Of a DNA stretch of 64,000 bases, positions 10,255 through 18,590 are shown piece by piece. Source of the DNA: an uncultured Alistipes sp. (GTDB lineage: Bacteria > Bacteroidota > Bacteroidia > Bacteroidales > Rikenellaceae); the NCBI GenBank assembly GCA_947177225.1, contig CAMWTS010000001.1, forward strand, positions 62,001 through 126,000, given 5' to 3'. Within the stretch, counting starts at the first letter, position 1; every line of letters begins with the position of its first letter. A program made the translations under genes and the position numbers. The notes beneath the pieces were generated by a model. It was not told the DNA's origin, ran no database searches, and worked only from the letters and a program-made list of their open reading frames with translations.

Positions 10255-10779
10255 TTATCTGTATTTATCGATTACTTTGTAGAACTCGTCGATATCGGCC
10301 TGAGACAGTTCGCCCTTGTGGACATATACCAACTCGCCCTCTTTGGATACTATAATCAAAACGAAAGCATCGTTGCAATCGCCCAGACGCCATGCGCTGC
10401 TGAACCAGTGGTCGGGGTCGCACAAGATCGTAGCACCGTTCTTGGCTGTACGTTTCTTGGCCATAGAACGGATAGTGCTGTTGGGTACGGGATACCACGA
10501 ATCTTTCAGATTGATGATACCGAAACCTTCGATATTGGGTCCCGCGGCACGGTGATTGGTCTCCAACTCCACGGTAAACTCATGATTCTGTTTGGCCTTA
10601 TCTGGATCTACATAAAAAATAAGCAGATTCTTCTCTCCCCACCACGGCAATTTCGTCTTCTTGCCGTCGAGATCCTGCAACTCGACATTACGCACCTTGC
10701 GCGGCAACTGCTGAGCCTCGACCGCATTGAATGCACAGCCGGCAGCCAATACGATCAACAACAAAGTCTTGAATTTCAT
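10255..10779 (-). CDS. YtfJ-family thioredoxin-like periplasmic protein
   Basis: 174 aa, signal peptide, NLLIFYVDPDKAKQNHEFT... ILCDPDHWFSSAW...ELVYVHKGELSQADIDE. Confidence 0.75.
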   Translation of the reverse strand: MKFKTLLLIVLAAGCAFNAVEAQQLPRKVRNVELQDLDGKKTKLPWWGEKNLLIFYVDPDKAKQNHEFTVELETNHRAAGPNIEGFGIINLKDSWYPVPNSTIRSMAKKRTAKNGATILCDPDHWFSSAWRLGDCNDAFVLIIVSKEGELVYVHKGELSQADIDEFYKVIDKYR

Positions 10780-11022
10780 AATGCAATACTATTACTATTT
10801 ATTACAATTTTACGGGTGCAAATATATGAAAAATTTTTACTATATACGAATCTATCGCACCGGCTAATGTTCTTATTGTCTTTGATTATGCCCTATCGGT
10901 ATCATCATCTGCGGGAGCACAGCAAAAATCGAACCGATACGCATAATATCAAAATATATTATATTTGCATTCGGAAATTCGGTCTGTTCGCGACATGCCA
11001 AAAGGCCAGCAAACTAATTGAT

Positions 11023-11502
11023 ATGAAACAGAGAATACTATTCGTGTGCCTGGGCAACATATGCCGTTCGCCGGCTGCCGAGGCCGTTCTGAGAGATATG
11101 GCTACATCGCAGAATGCCGAAATAGAAATAGATTCGGCTGGCACATACGGCGGACATGCGGGCGAGAAATCGGATCCGCGAATGCGCGAGGCAGCCGCCC
11201 GACGCGGCATAGCCATGACCCATCGCGCACGGCAGGTGAGAGAGGAGGATTTCGACCGCTTCGACCGCATAATCGTAATGGACGACAACAACTACGAACG
11301 TGTTTTCAGGCTGGCTCCCGACAGGGCGGCGCAGCGCAAGATATACCGGTTCGTGGAGTTCTGCACACAGCACCCGGAATGGTCATACGTCCCCGATCCG
11401 TATTACGAAGGACGTGAGGGATTCGAGCTGGTGCTCGATCTGTTGGAGGACGGCTGTAAAAACCTGCTTGCAGAGCTGATGACAAACGACGGCCGGCAAT
11501 AA
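11023..11502 (+). CDS. Low-molecular-weight protein-tyrosine phosphatase
   Basis: MKQRILFVCLGNICRSPAAEAVL (CX5R loop) and DPYYEGREGFELVLDLLEDGCKNLL. Confidence 0.93.
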   Translation: MKQRILFVCLGNICRSPAAEAVLRDMATSQNAEIEIDSAGTYGGHAGEKSDPRMREAAARRGIAMTHRARQVREEDFDRFDRIIVMDDNNYERVFRLAPDRAAQRKIYRFVEFCTQHPEWSYVPDPYYEGREGFELVLDLLEDGCKNLLAELMTNDGRQ

Positions 11503-11609
11503 CTACGGCGTATCTCCGCATGACAGAATATGCCGCCGCCCGAACTCTCTTTCAACAGAATCCGGGCGGCGGTCTCGACTAATGCTATGCGGTTTTATAT
11601 GGTTGCGTA

Positions 11610-13979
11610 TCAGAATCGCGACGACGAGTCGGAGGCCTTCTCCACGCTCTGCGACCGGAACTCCTTGCCACTGCGGAAATTCCATGTCAATCCCAACGAG
11701 AAAATAGGAGTCGTCACCGAGTTTATAACGATCGAACGATAGTCCGAGGCTTCACCCTCGAAGCGGTTTTCCGACGGCAGCGTCCAATGTACCGTTGCAC
11801 GTGCCGTCAAACGGCCTTTGAGAAAGTTTTGTTTGAGCGATGCCGAGATGCGGTGCATAGGTCTTATGGTAATGTTGCCGGTATAAGCCTTGCTCTGAAA
11901 GGAGTAATTACCCTCCAAGGTTATACTCCACGGCATCTTAACCGCAAGTCGGGCAGATGAAAAGAGCATGCCGTGCGTCATCTCATCGAAATCGTTGGAT
12001 ATGCGATAACCCTGACGCGCATAGGTCGACGACAGCATGAGCGACAGCCAGCGAGTGATGTCGATCGGCAGATAAAAGCCGGCATACAGCTGGTGCATCG
12101 ACTTCATATTTTCGAAATGTATGCCTATCACATTGGGATCTTCTTCATCGGTCAGATAGACCTGATTTATAGAATCTCTGATGACCGAATAGCCGAAATA
12201 GAACGAATATTTGTATTTGAGCGTCAGATTCAATCCCAGCTGATCCACATATGCAGGATTGAGATAGGGATTACCGCAGCTGTAATTGTACTCCGACATC
12301 TGGTATCGGGTCGGATTCAATGCCATGAACGACGGGCGTGTTATATTGCGAGTATATGATCCCGACACGGAGTAGGCGCCGTCATCGGTTATTTTAAATA
12401 TAAGGTTGACATTGGGGAACAACGACAGATATTTGCGCGTAGTGTACCCACGGCCGGACGAGTGGGTGTATTCGGCACGCAATCCGGCTACGAAGCCCCA
12501 ACGTTTTGCATTGAACGATGCAATACCGTATGCAGCGGCTATGTTTTCGCGATAATCTATATCGACTATGCTGCCGCTTACAGGCTGCCAGCCCGCCACC
12601 TCGTTGCAACTCTCGTACAGAGCATCGTCAACCACCATGTTGACCGTGTACTTGGCACCAAGAGTCAGACGCCATAGCGGGGAAAGCACCTTTTTCCACT
12701 CTGCCGAAGCCGCAATCACATCGTAGGCCGTTCCGGCATTGTAACGGTAGAGCGAATCGATAACGGCATCGGAAGGCACATAGATGCGATGCAGCCGGCT
12801 GTTTTGAGTATTGTCGCCCGATTTGCGATTGTATTCGGCCAGAATCTTCAATTGCGAACCGAGCGAATCGATCTTGAACAGATAGTTGGCCAACACGCCG
12901 GTCTGATAGGTTTTGTTCCGCATATCGTAACGGGCTTCGCTGCGGCTGCTCTCGACCGGAGCATCGAACCGGTCGGCATAATCGTTATACACATCGTAGT
13001 TATTCCGATAATAGAAGGCCTCGGCCGAAATGGAATGACGCGGCGAGATGTCACATGTGGCATGTATCGACGAATTGAAATAGTATTCGTCGTTAGTCGC
13101 CGACCGGCTATTGCTCTCCATAGATGAATCGGAGTTGAGATAATCTATATAATTGTATGACGAATAACTGCTTTTCAACGTATGATTATGATTGACGAAG
13201 CCGCCGACCGTCCATTTGCCCGTATGGCCGTCGATCGAGAAGCTGGGACATATCTGCTGATAACTATCCGAAAGATAATAGCTTGCTCCGAGCGACCCCA
13301 TGATGCCCGACTCGCGGCGTTGACGCAGCGTTATTTTAATTACGCCCGATGCGGAATCGGCATCGTACTCGGCTCCCGAAATAGGTATTATCTCGATCTT
13401 CTGCACATTGGAGGCTTTCAGCGTTCTGATGTAACGCACCAGCTGTTCACCGTCCATTCTCACCTCCTGCTCATTGATATACACCTTGACTCCGCCCCGG
13501 CCGTTGATCGAGATGCTGTCGTCGGTAACCACCACGCCAGGCGATTCGTTCAACAGCTCCTCACCGTTTTTGCCATCGGAAAAGTCGGAAGCCGCAACAT
13601 TCACCACAAAGCGGTCGGCTTCACGGGTAATGGTGGAGGCAGTTACGACCACTTCACCGACGCTCTCCTCTCTGCGAGGCAACACGATCGCTCCGAGATC
13701 GGTGTCTCCGGCAACAGTTAAAGTGTCGGAGAATGTAGTATATCCTACAAAGCTGACGGTCAAATCATACTCGCCGTCGCACAACATAAGGCCAAACACA
13801 CCGTTCTCGTCGCTTACACACCCGGTAACCGGACTTCCGTCACGATCGACGGCAACGGTGGCATAGGCTATCGGCACTCTGTCCTCGTCGACAACTACAC
13901 CGTGCACGGGCGACTCGGCCGACGCCTCGACGGCAACCGTCGCCATTAACGCAAACATCGCGGCAAAATACTTCTTCAT
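11610..13979 (-). CDS. TonB-dependent-receptor-like outer-membrane beta-barrel protein with carboxypeptidase-regulatory-like N-terminal domain
   Basis: Signal peptide, VHGVVVDEDRVPIAYATVAVDRDG (CarboxypepD_reg-like), plug-like ELLNESPGVVVTDDSISINGRGGVKVYINEQEV, long beta-barrel. Confidence 0.85.
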   Translation of the reverse strand: MKKYFAAMFALMATVAVEASAESPVHGVVVDEDRVPIAYATVAVDRDGSPVTGCVSDENGVFGLMLCDGEYDLTVSFVGYTTFSDTLTVAGDTDLGAIVLPRREESVGEVVVTASTITREADRFVVNVAASDFSDGKNGEELLNESPGVVVTDDSISINGRGGVKVYINEQEVRMDGEQLVRYIRTLKASNVQKIEIIPISGAEYDADSASGVIKITLRQRRESGIMGSLGASYYLSDSYQQICPSFSIDGHTGKWTVGGFVNHNHTLKSSYSSYNYIDYLNSDSSMESNSRSATNDEYYFNSSIHATCDISPRHSISAEAFYYRNNYDVYNDYADRFDAPVESSRSEARYDMRNKTYQTGVLANYLFKIDSLGSQLKILAEYNRKSGDNTQNSRLHRIYVPSDAVIDSLYRYNAGTAYDVIAASAEWKKVLSPLWRLTLGAKYTVNMVVDDALYESCNEVAGWQPVSGSIVDIDYRENIAAAYGIASFNAKRWGFVAGLRAEYTHSSGRGYTTRKYLSLFPNVNLIFKITDDGAYSVSGSYTRNITRPSFMALNPTRYQMSEYNYSCGNPYLNPAYVDQLGLNLTLKYKYSFYFGYSVIRDSINQVYLTDEEDPNVIGIHFENMKSMHQLYAGFYLPIDITRWLSLMLSSTYARQGYRISNDFDEMTHGMLFSSARLAVKMPWSITLEGNYSFQSKAYTGNITIRPMHRISASLKQNFLKGRLTARATVHWTLPSENRFEGEASDYRSIVINSVTTPIFSLGLTWNFRSGKEFRSQSVEKASDSSSRF

Positions 13980-14011
13980 ATCTGCAAAAATTAAATCGTT
14001 CAACACAGTGA

Positions 14012-14039
14012 CAAAGATACTCCGCAATGGTATTGCAAA
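14012..14039 (-). promoter_or_regulatory. Bacteroidota promoter for the TonB-type gene
   Basis: Minus strand TTTG - 16 nt - TATCTTTG. Confidence 0.55.
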
Positions 14040-14042
14040 GTG

Positions 14043-14077
14043 TTAACGCCGAGTTAAGAAGTGTTAAATAATCTTAA
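14043..14077. promoter_or_regulatory. Array of four TTAA half-sites at 11/10/10-bp spacing (putative response-regulator sites)
   Basis: tgTTAAcgccgagTTAAgaagtgTTAAataatcTTAAcag; TTAA starts at 14043, 14054, 14064, 14074. Confidence 0.5.
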
Positions 14078-14129
14078 CAGCGATCGACATTGGAATAAAA
14101 TGGCTAATTTTGTCGAAAACGAACACTCT

Positions 14130-15698
14130 ATGAACAGATTCGGCTTTCGACTCACCACACTTATAATAGTAGTGTTGCTGGCAGGCATGGCAGCCTTGCA
14201 GGCCGTGAGTCTTAAAAACATGTACGACGAACGCATGCACGACTTCGAGCGCAAGGTCGTATCGGCCATGCAGCGTTCGGCATACGAAGAGCTTACCATA
14301 AGGCGCAACAACATAATGTTCGGGCAGACCTTGCAGCTCAATCGCGACAGTCTGTCGGCATTTATCAACGAAGCGGTCGACAGTGCCATGCTAAAACTCA
14401 ACGAGTTGTCGGAACTGTCGAAACTCTATGATTTGTCAGAGCTTGGCGATATGTCCGATATCGACATCACGATATTGGGCGGAGGAGCGGTCGGCACAGT
14501 CACGGGCAATGTGGAGGTTCAGATCGACACTGTCGCCGGCACCACGACCAAAAGGACAAAGACGACAAGAACACAGCCGACGCAGACAATCCGACAGACA
14601 GAGAACGGTCGAACCTCGATGACAATATTCAACGGATCGAACATGATAAACTGCATGCCGCAAATCAATATCGAAAGCGACATCGAAATGAGCCAGCTCG
14701 ATTTCGAGGTTCTTTCATCGTGTCTGAGATACAATCTGGCCGCGGCCGGCATAACGCAAAACTACCGCATGACGGTAGACGACGACACAGACCAGTCGGG
14801 CGACGATCTTGCCGACGGATTGAAATACTCGATACCGATCAATGTCAAACGCAATCACCAATCGGAATACATAGTTGAGATCGACAATCCCAACCAAGCC
14901 TTTATCAAGGATATGCGATGGCTGATAATATCGGCCGCAGTCATCGTGCTGCTCATAGCGGCCATATGCTTCTATCTGCAATATGCTCTGTTTCGCCAAA
15001 AGTCGTTAGCCCGCATAAAAGCCGACTTCACACACAATATAACACACGAATTGAAGACTCCGATAGCCGTGGCATACGCGGCCAACGACGCTCTTTCGAA
15101 CTTCGACGCCGGCGACGATCCTCAAAAACGGAAACGCTATCTCTCCATAGTCGGCAATCAGCTGTCGCTGCTGTCGGCCATGGTCGAACGCATATTGACA
15201 ATGTCGATCGAGGAGCGCGACGATTTCCGACTCTCCGTCTCGGAGTGCGACGCAGCGGAGATGCTGTCGGGTCTGCGCGAACAGTTCCTATTGAAAGCCG
15301 ACAAACCGACGACCATCACAGTCGGCGTAATGCCACAACCGCTGCGATTCCGTGCCGACCGGCTTCATCTGAGCAACATAATCGGCAATCTGATCGACAA
15401 CGCCGTAAAATATTCGGGCGACAGCGTCGACATCAATCTGTCGGCCTCGCTCGACGATAACCGTGTCGCGATAGTCGTCGAAGACAACGGCATAGGAATA
15501 CCGCAATCGTCAATCGGGCACATATTCGAAAAATTCTACCGTGTGCCCACGGGCGAGCTGCACGATGTCAAAGGCTTCGGATTAGGACTCTATTATGTTA
15601 AACTCATTGTCGGGAAACACGGCGGAACGATCTCGGTCAGAAGCCGCATCGGCAAGGGGACGGCATTCACAATAAAACTTCCATACGATGGCCGATAA
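14130..15698 (+). CDS. Sensor histidine kinase (two TM segments, HisKA-HATPase)
   Basis: FTHNITHELKTPIAVAYAAND (H box), N box NIIGNLIDNAVKYSGD, G boxes VEDNGIGIP / GFGLGLYYVKLIV. Confidence 0.93.
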   Translation: MNRFGFRLTTLIIVVLLAGMAALQAVSLKNMYDERMHDFERKVVSAMQRSAYEELTIRRNNIMFGQTLQLNRDSLSAFINEAVDSAMLKLNELSELSKLYDLSELGDMSDIDITILGGGAVGTVTGNVEVQIDTVAGTTTKRTKTTRTQPTQTIRQTENGRTSMTIFNGSNMINCMPQINIESDIEMSQLDFEVLSSCLRYNLAAAGITQNYRMTVDDDTDQSGDDLADGLKYSIPINVKRNHQSEYIVEIDNPNQAFIKDMRWLIISAAVIVLLIAAICFYLQYALFRQKSLARIKADFTHNITHELKTPIAVAYAANDALSNFDAGDDPQKRKRYLSIVGNQLSLLSAMVERILTMSIEERDDFRLSVSECDAAEMLSGLREQFLLKADKPTTITVGVMPQPLRFRADRLHLSNIIGNLIDNAVKYSGDSVDINLSASLDDNRVAIVVEDNGIGIPQSSIGHIFEKFYRVPTGELHDVKGFGLGLYYVKLIVGKHGGTISVRSRIGKGTAFTIKLPYDGR

Positions 15699-16380
15699 AA
15701 TCAAACTGTTGCTCGTCGAGGACGAGCAGACGCTTGCCGACATAATTGCCGACACGCTTTCGGGCAACGGATTCGATGTGCGTGTGGCATACGACGGAGA
15801 GCAGGGTATAGCCGCCTGCGAGGAGTTTACGCCCGATGTCATCGTCAGCGACATCATGATGCCGAAGGTCGACGGATTCTCTCTCGCCGACAGACTGCGC
15901 CGCAGCCACAGCCGCATACCCATACTGTTTCTCTCGGCGCGTTCGTCGGCCGACGATGTCGTCGAGGGATTCGAGAGAGGAGCGAGCGACTATCTGCGCA
16001 AACCATTCGCCATGAGCGAACTGATCGTGCGGCTGAGATCTTTGGTAGGACGGGCAGACCGCAAGGAAAACAGCCAGCGGCGCAAATACGAGGTAGGATC
16101 ATACGTTTTCGACTACGACAAGCGACTGCTTCTGCACGGCGACTGCCGGGAGACATTGTCGGCACGCGAGACGGAGGTGCTGCGCATGCTGGTCGAGCCG
16201 ATAGGGCAGACGGTGGCCATAAACGCCATACTGCTCAAAGCATGGGACGACGACAGTTTCTTCGCCGCCCGCAGCCTGCATGTCTTCATCACGAAACTGC
16301 GCCACCGGTTCGCCGACGACCAGCGTATACGCATAGTCAATGCTCGCGGCATAGGCTACAAACTTATGATTGATGAATAA
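15688..16380 (+). CDS. OmpR/PhoB-family response regulator
   Basis: LLLVEDEQTLADII, DVIVSDIMMPKVDGF, LSARSSADD, and C-terminal winged helix (LSARETEVLRMLVE...ITKLRHRFADDQRIRIVNARGIGYKL). Confidence 0.93.
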   Translation: MADKIKLLLVEDEQTLADIIADTLSGNGFDVRVAYDGEQGIAACEEFTPDVIVSDIMMPKVDGFSLADRLRRSHSRIPILFLSARSSADDVVEGFERGASDYLRKPFAMSELIVRLRSLVGRADRKENSQRRKYEVGSYVFDYDKRLLLHGDCRETLSARETEVLRMLVEPIGQTVAINAILLKAWDDDSFFAARSLHVFITKLRHRFADDQRIRIVNARGIGYKLMIDE

Positions 16381-16428
16381 AAATGCAAAAATCAGATTGC
16401 GCGGTGCAAAATTAATATGTCGATCGAA

Positions 16429-16458
16429 TTGCGAAATCGATTAGTTTGCTTATCTTTG
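16429..16458 (+). promoter_or_regulatory. Bacteroidota-type promoter for glyA
   Basis: TTG (16429-16431) and TATCTTTG (16451-16458), 42 bp before the glyA ATG. Confidence 0.5.
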
Positions 16459-16497
16459 TTAAGATGAAAACGAAATTTTCATAAAAACTATAATCTG

Positions 16498-17778
16498 ATG
16501 AACAAAGATTCACAAGTATTCGATCTGATCGCCGAGGAGCGATCGCGTCAAATGAAGGGCATCGAGCTTATCGCTTCGGAGAACTTCGTCAGCGACCAGG
16601 TTATGGCCGCAATGGGTTCGGTTTTGACCAACAAATATGCGGAAGGCTATCCCGCAGCCCGCTACTACGGCGGTTGCGAGGTTGTCGACAAAGTGGAGAA
16701 TCTGGCCATCAAGCGCATATGCAAGCTCTATGGTGCGGAGTATGCCAACGTGCAGCCCCACTCGGGAGCGCAGGCCAACATGGCGGTATTCTTTGCCGTA
16801 ATGCAGCCCGGCGACACTTTCATGGGTCTCGATCTTTCGCACGGCGGCCACCTCTCGCACGGTTCGCCGGTCAACATGTCGGGCAAATATTTCAAGGCCG
16901 TAGGCTACAAGCTCAACGAGACCACCGGACAGGTCGACTATGACGAGATGGAGCGTTTGGCCGAGGAGTGCCGTCCCAAGCTCATCGTCGGCGGCGCGTC
17001 GGCCTACTCACGCGAGTGGGACTACAAACGCATGCGCGAAATAGCCGACAAGGTGGGTGCACTGCTGATGATCGACATGGCACACACGGCAGGTCTGATC
17101 GCTGCCGGTCTGCTGAAAAATCCCGTAGAGTATGCCCACATCGTCACCTCGACCACGCACAAGACCCTGCGCGGCCCCCGCGGCGGCATCATTCTTATGG
17201 GTAAGGATTTCGACAATCCGTGGGGACTCACCACTCCCAAGGGTGTCGTAAAGAAGATGTCGCAGATCATCAATTCGGCAGTTTTCCCCGGCATACAGGG
17301 CGGACCGCTCGAACATGTAATAGCAGCCAAGGCGGTAGCTTTCGGCGAGGCACTGACTCCCGAATACAAGGAGTACCAGCAGCAGGTAATAAAGAATGCC
17401 CAGGCAATGGCCGAAGCATTCGTAAAGCGCGGTTATAAGATCGTATCGAATGGCACGGACAACCATCTGATGCTCGTCGACCTGCGCACCAAGTTCCCCG
17501 AACTGACCGGCAAACTGGCCGAGAAGTGTCTCGTTGCAGCCGACATTACGACCAACAAGAACATGGTTCCGTTTGACTCGCGCTCGGCATTCCAGACTTC
17601 GGGTCTTCGCTTCGGTACGCCGGCAATTACAACTCGCGGCGTCAAGGAGGACAAGATGGACTATATCGTCGAGTTGATCGACCGCGTATTGTGCGATCCG
17701 GAAAACGAGGAGAACATAGCAGCCGTACGCCGCGATGTCAATGCCATGATGGCCGACTATCCGCTTTTCGCATGGTAA
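16498..17778 (+). CDS. glyA: Serine hydroxymethyltransferase
   Basis: [52 protein letters not shown] lysine motif. Confidence 0.97.
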   Translation: MNKDSQVFDLIAEERSRQMKGIELIASENFVSDQVMAAMGSVLTNKYAEGYPAARYYGGCEVVDKVENLAIKRICKLYGAEYANVQPHSGAQANMAVFFAVMQPGDTFMGLDLSHGGHLSHGSPVNMSGKYFKAVGYKLNETTGQVDYDEMERLAEECRPKLIVGGASAYSREWDYKRMREIADKVGALLMIDMAHTAGLIAAGLLKNPVEYAHIVTSTTHKTLRGPRGGIILMGKDFDNPWGLTTPKGVVKKMSQIINSAVFPGIQGGPLEHVIAAKAVAFGEALTPEYKEYQQQVIKNAQAMAEAFVKRGYKIVSNGTDNHLMLVDLRTKFPELTGKLAEKCLVAADITTNKNMVPFDSRSAFQTSGLRFGTPAITTRGVKEDKMDYIVELIDRVLCDPENEENIAAVRRDVNAMMADYPLFAW

Positions 17779-17791
17779 ACCGAAACTATAT

Positions 17792-18475
17792 ATGAAATCT
17801 GTAATAGATTTTCTGACAGCACTCCACGACAATAACAATCGTGAGTGGTTCAATGCACACAAGAGCGAGTACCAACTCGCTCTTGCGCGCTTTAACTCGT
17901 TTGTTGAAGAACTTATCGCCGGCATACGCACGTTCGATGACTCGATCGGAGCACTGAGCGTTCGCGACTGCACCTATCGCATCTATCGCGACACCCGATT
18001 CAGCGCAGACAAGACGCCCTACAAAACCTACTTTTCGGCTTTCATAGCTCCGCACGGCAAGTCGAGCGGTTATGGAGGTTACTACTTCCATCTGTCTCCG
18101 CAGCAAGGCGATAACCTGCTGGGCGGATCGTTCCTGATAACCGGAGTATACATGCCCGAGTCGAAAGTTCTGCAAAGCATCAGAGAGGAGATCGAAGACA
18201 ACGGAGCTGCGATCGAGGCAGCCATAGCGGCCTCCGACGGTTTTACTTTAAGCCGCATGAATTCATTGAAACGCACGCCGCGAGGATTTCCGACTGGAAC
18301 ACCATACGACGAAATGTTGCGATTGAAGGATCTTTGCATCGAACGCTCCATAGACAGCAACTACCTGCTTGCCGACAATCTTACCGACCGCACGGTAGAG
18401 GCATTCCGCTCGACACACCGGTTCCTCACCATGGTCAATAGAGCCATACGCTACGCCTACGAGGAGATGATGTAA
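17792..18475 (+). CDS. DUF2461 domain protein
   Basis: FLTALHDNNNREWFNAHKSEYQ...YRIYRDTRFSADKTPYKTYFSAFIAPHGKSSGYGGYYFHLSP is diagnostic of the family. Confidence 0.88.
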   Translation: MKSVIDFLTALHDNNNREWFNAHKSEYQLALARFNSFVEELIAGIRTFDDSIGALSVRDCTYRIYRDTRFSADKTPYKTYFSAFIAPHGKSSGYGGYYFHLSPQQGDNLLGGSFLITGVYMPESKVLQSIREEIEDNGAAIEAAIAASDGFTLSRMNSLKRTPRGFPTGTPYDEMLRLKDLCIERSIDSNYLLADNLTDRTVEAFRSTHRFLTMVNRAIRYAYEEMM

Positions 18476-18512
18476 GCGCCGAATAGGAGACAGCCATCTA
18501 CCGGCGAGACAT

Positions 18513-18526
18513 TTAACAATTGTTAA
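18513..18526. promoter_or_regulatory. 14-bp palindrome TTAACAATTGTTAA (also a TTAAc direct repeat at 10 bp)
   Basis: Perfect palindrome 35 bp upstream of the -7 element of the 18587 gene. Confidence 0.45.
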
Positions 18527-18550
18527 CATAATATAAATAACAAAGTTACC

Positions 18551-18590
18551 GCATAATCGTTATCTTTGTCAAAACAGATAACGATTATGC
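18551..18590. promoter_or_regulatory. Perfect 15+15 bp inverted repeat spanning the -7 element (TATCTTTG 18561-18568) and the start codon
   Basis: GCATAATCGTTATCT - ttgtcaaaac - AGATAACGATTATGC; ATG at 18587-18589. Confidence 0.7.

Noticed and set aside
11531-11572. CCGCCGCCCG...CGGGCGGCGG inverted repeat considered as terminator or operator
   Set aside because: No T-tract on either side and a 20-nt loop between convergent genes; function cannot be supported.
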